Of a stretch of DNA of 6,542 nt, positions 5,077 to 6,542 are shown in pieces (positions within the stretch are counted from its first letter, which is position 1; every line of letters starts with the position of its first letter). Source of the DNA: Dehalococcoides mccartyi (GTDB lineage Bacteria; Chloroflexota; Dehalococcoidia; UBA2979). The stretch covers positions 1 through 6,542 of the forward strand of contig CAMDAY010000125.1 in the NCBI GenBank assembly GCA_945888895.1, written 5' to 3'. The notes beneath the pieces are model-generated. The model made no database searches, was not told where the DNA came from, and was given only the letters and a program-made list of their open reading frames with translations. The translations under genes and the position numbers were made by a program.

Positions 5077-5501
5077 GCGGTCATCCCGCCGATGAGCTCC
5101 CACGCACGCTGGAGCATCGGCAACTGGTTGCGGTGCGTGAGCAGCCGCTCGGCCTCCGAGAGGTGCCGCCACTCGACCACATCGAACTCGTCGTCGTGGT
5201 CCGCGGTGTCGCCGCCCGTGGGCTCCATCAGGTAGTAGTGCACCGTCTTCTGGACGCGCGTCCCGTTCGACGAGGAATACCAGTACTCCACCTGGCCGAC
5301 CGTGTCCAGAATCCGCACCTCGAGGCCGGTCTCCTCGCGCACTTCGCGCAGGGCCGTCTGCTCGAGCGTCTCACCGGCGTTGGGCGTCCCCTTCGGGAGC
5401 GCCCAGAGGCGCTCCGGCGTCCGGCCGACAAGGACGATCTCGATGCCCTCCTCGGCGCGACGGAACACGATGCCGCCAGCCGACACCGCCGTCTGACTCA
5501 C
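5073..5501 (-). CDS. Nudix hydrolase
   Basis: This 142-residue protein has a perfect Nudix box (G-x5-E-x7-REU-x-EE-x-GU): Gly38, Glu44, Arg52-Glu53, Glu56-Glu57, Gly59-Leu60. The Glu residues bind Mg2+ for pyrophosphate hydrolysis of an NDP-linked substrate. LWALPKG (32-38) before the box and the short length recall diadenosine polyphosphate or MutT-like hydrolases, but substrate prediction within Nudix is unreliable. The start is a GTG at 5501. That GTG overlaps the TGA of the HEAT-repeat gene as GTGA, and its own TGA overlaps the next gene's ATG as ATGA, so it is locked between its neighbours by translational coupling. GAGG in the end of the HEAT gene lies upstream as a possible Shine-Dalgarno. 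Confidence 0.93.
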   Translation of the reverse strand: MSQTAVSAGGIVFRRAEEGIEIVLVGRTPERLWALPKGTPNAGETLEQTALREVREETGLEVRILDTVGQVEYWYSSSNGTRVQKTVHYYLMEPTGGDTADHDDEFDVVEWRHLSEAERLLTHRNQLPMLQRAWELIGGMTA

Positions 5502-6523
5502 AGGACGTCGTCCTCGTCCTCGAAGCGGGGGCGCTGCTGGCGGCCGTCGACCATGTCGGCGGTCACCACCTGCACCTCGGCGAGGGCTTCGCGGATAGCG
5601 TCCTGGATGTGCGGGTCGCGGCGCTCCTTCAACCAGCGGTTGAGGATGCGCTCCACCTCGTCGTTGCCGATCTCGCCGAGCGCCTTGATCGCGGCGACCT
5701 GGACGTCGTCGTCCTTGTCCTCCGTCGCGAGCATGACCAGCGGGTCAACCGCCTCGTCCATCAGCAACTGCCCGGCGGCCTCTGCGGCGGCAGCGCGCAT
5801 GTCCGCGTCCTCGTCGTCGAAGTGGTAGATGAGCAGGTCGAGCCAGCCCTCCGAAGCGTTCCGGCCCATGGCGCGGATGGCGGCGAGCCGCAGTTGCGGG
5901 CTGCCGACCTCGTACAGATCGCTGATCATCTCCCCGGTGGACTCGTCCGACCACGCCCCGAGGGCTTCGAGGGCGGCGCCGCGCACCTCGTCAGTCTCCT
6001 CGACGTCCTCGACCGAGTCGCGGAGCGCGGCGGTCAACGACTCGGCGTCGTCGTCCGCGAGCAGGTCGAATTCGAGGCCGATCACGTAGTTCGCGAGGGC
6101 CTTCGCTACCTCCACGCGCACCATCGGCGTGGGGTCGTCGCGCAGCTGACCGGCGAGCAGGCGCATGTACTCGGCCCGGTCCTGCTCGCGCAGCCCGCGG
6201 ACGGCGAGCATCCGCGTTGCCGGGTCGGGGTCGCGGAGCGCCGTCAGCGACACGCGGTGGAAATCCAGGGCTGCCGAGTCCTCCTCGAGCTGCTGCATCG
6301 CCGCGAGCACCTCGCGGCGGCGCGCGGGCTCGATCGTCGGCCACAGGCGCAGCAGGGCGGTCAGGGTGTCGCGGTTGGGCTCGGTGAGCGCCCGCAGCCG
6401 CACGAGGTCGAGCGGCGCGCCGCTGGCGATCTCGGCGATCACCTCGTTCGGGTCGATGCGGGAGAGCGGCGTCGCCTCCTCGTCGTCGTCGAGGGGCTCT
6501 TCAGGGCGCAGTTCATCGGTCAT
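5498..6523 (-). CDS. Acidic HEAT-repeat protein
   Basis: This is a 341-residue protein with no recognisable enzyme motif. From about residue 90 to 316 it consists of some seven HEAT-like helical repeats, for example SLTALRDPDPATRMLAVRGL (92-111), DPTPMVRVEVAKAL (130-143), GSPQLRLAAIRAMG (207-220), DEDADMRAAAAEAAGQL (237-253) and DKDDDVQVAAIKALGEI (269-285). Both ends are acidic (EEPLDDDEE at 8-16; EDEDDVL at the C-terminus), and the loops between helices are rich in Asp. Such solenoids act as protein-binding scaffolds; the partner is unknown. The two co-transcribed enzymes are possible but unproven partners. The ATG at 6523 has a good GGAG (6531-6534) 7 nt upstream. No signal peptide or membrane helix is visible. 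It is the first gene of its operon within the window; its promoter is beyond the edge or in the last 19 bp. Confidence 0.9.
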   Translation of the reverse strand: MTDELRPEEPLDDDEEATPLSRIDPNEVIAEIASGAPLDLVRLRALTEPNRDTLTALLRLWPTIEPARRREVLAAMQQLEEDSAALDFHRVSLTALRDPDPATRMLAVRGLREQDRAEYMRLLAGQLRDDPTPMVRVEVAKALANYVIGLEFDLLADDDAESLTAALRDSVEDVEETDEVRGAALEALGAWSDESTGEMISDLYEVGSPQLRLAAIRAMGRNASEGWLDLLIYHFDDEDADMRAAAAEAAGQLLMDEAVDPLVMLATEDKDDDVQVAAIKALGEIGNDEVERILNRWLKERRDPHIQDAIREALAEVQVVTADMVDGRQQRPRFEDEDDVL

Positions 6524-6542
6524 CGGTGTGCTCCAGAGCCCA

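Noticed and set aside
5077..5172. Upstream start for the GNAT gene adding 32 residues
   Set aside because: The extension lies wholly inside the Nudix gene and is low-complexity; the ATG at 5076 gives the normal GNAT N-terminus and an ATGA overlap.
4522..5501. GNAT-Nudix pair as a toxin-antitoxin system
   Set aside because: Neither protein resembles the small TacT-like toxin with a ribbon-helix-helix antitoxin; the Nudix box is a complete catalytic motif and there is no DNA-binding partner.
4480..5828. Plus-strand open frames opposite the GNAT, Nudix and HEAT genes
   Set aside because: They are antisense to three genes with clear motifs and tight overlaps, and carry no domain of their own.

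Overview
This is a high-GC bacterial window with tightly packed genes. It holds eight protein-coding genes in two convergent blocks. No RNA gene, CRISPR array, transposase or phage gene was seen. The gene content (SCPx-type thiolase, MaoC pairs, MFE-2-like short-chain dehydrogenases, an acidic HEAT-repeat protein) would fit a free-living Chloroflexota or actinobacterial-type lineage. That placement is inference from gene style only; no taxonomic marker is present.

Left block, + strand (1-4363). The window opens inside a gene for an SCP2/SCPx-type thiolase, of which only the C-terminal part is present. A perfect 11-bp inverted repeat (403-438) separates it from a complete PHP-domain metallohydrolase gene (468-1220). 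A 126-bp gap follows with a good sigma-70-like promoter (1263-1292). After it comes a compact four-gene operon: a FAS1-like/MaoC N-terminal dehydratase half (1347-1826), a MaoC catalytic hydratase half (1836-2273), and two paralogous SDR dehydrogenases (2345-3322 and 3347-4306). A strong hairpin terminator (4331-4363) closes it.

The thiolase, hydratase and dehydrogenases together match the steps that the peroxisomal D-bifunctional protein (MFE-2/HSD17B4) and SCPx thiolase carry out in eukaryotes: hydration of an enoyl-CoA to a (3R)-hydroxyacyl-CoA, oxidation to the 3-ketoacyl-CoA, then thiolysis. Here the domains are separate genes. The likely role is catabolism of an unusual acyl-CoA (branched, sterol-like, aromatic or alicyclic side chain); the substrate cannot be read from the sequence.

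Convergence zone (4307-4521). Between the two blocks lie the terminator and a 117-bp element with two 29-bp perfect inverted arms (4383-4499). Each arm is itself a small imperfect palindrome, as in REP/BIME or MITE-like elements.

Right block, - strand (4522-6523). Read 5' to 3' on the minus strand, it holds an acidic HEAT-repeat protein, a Nudix hydrolase and a RimJ/RimL-like GNAT acetyltransferase. Each adjacent pair overlaps by 4 bp (GTGA, then ATGA), so this is a translationally coupled operon. The joint function of these three is not evident.

Overall this looks like ordinary metabolic and housekeeping-accessory DNA. The most notable points are the dispersed MFE-2-like pathway, the tandem SDR duplication with a 41-bp identical tract, and the palindromic element between the convergent operons.
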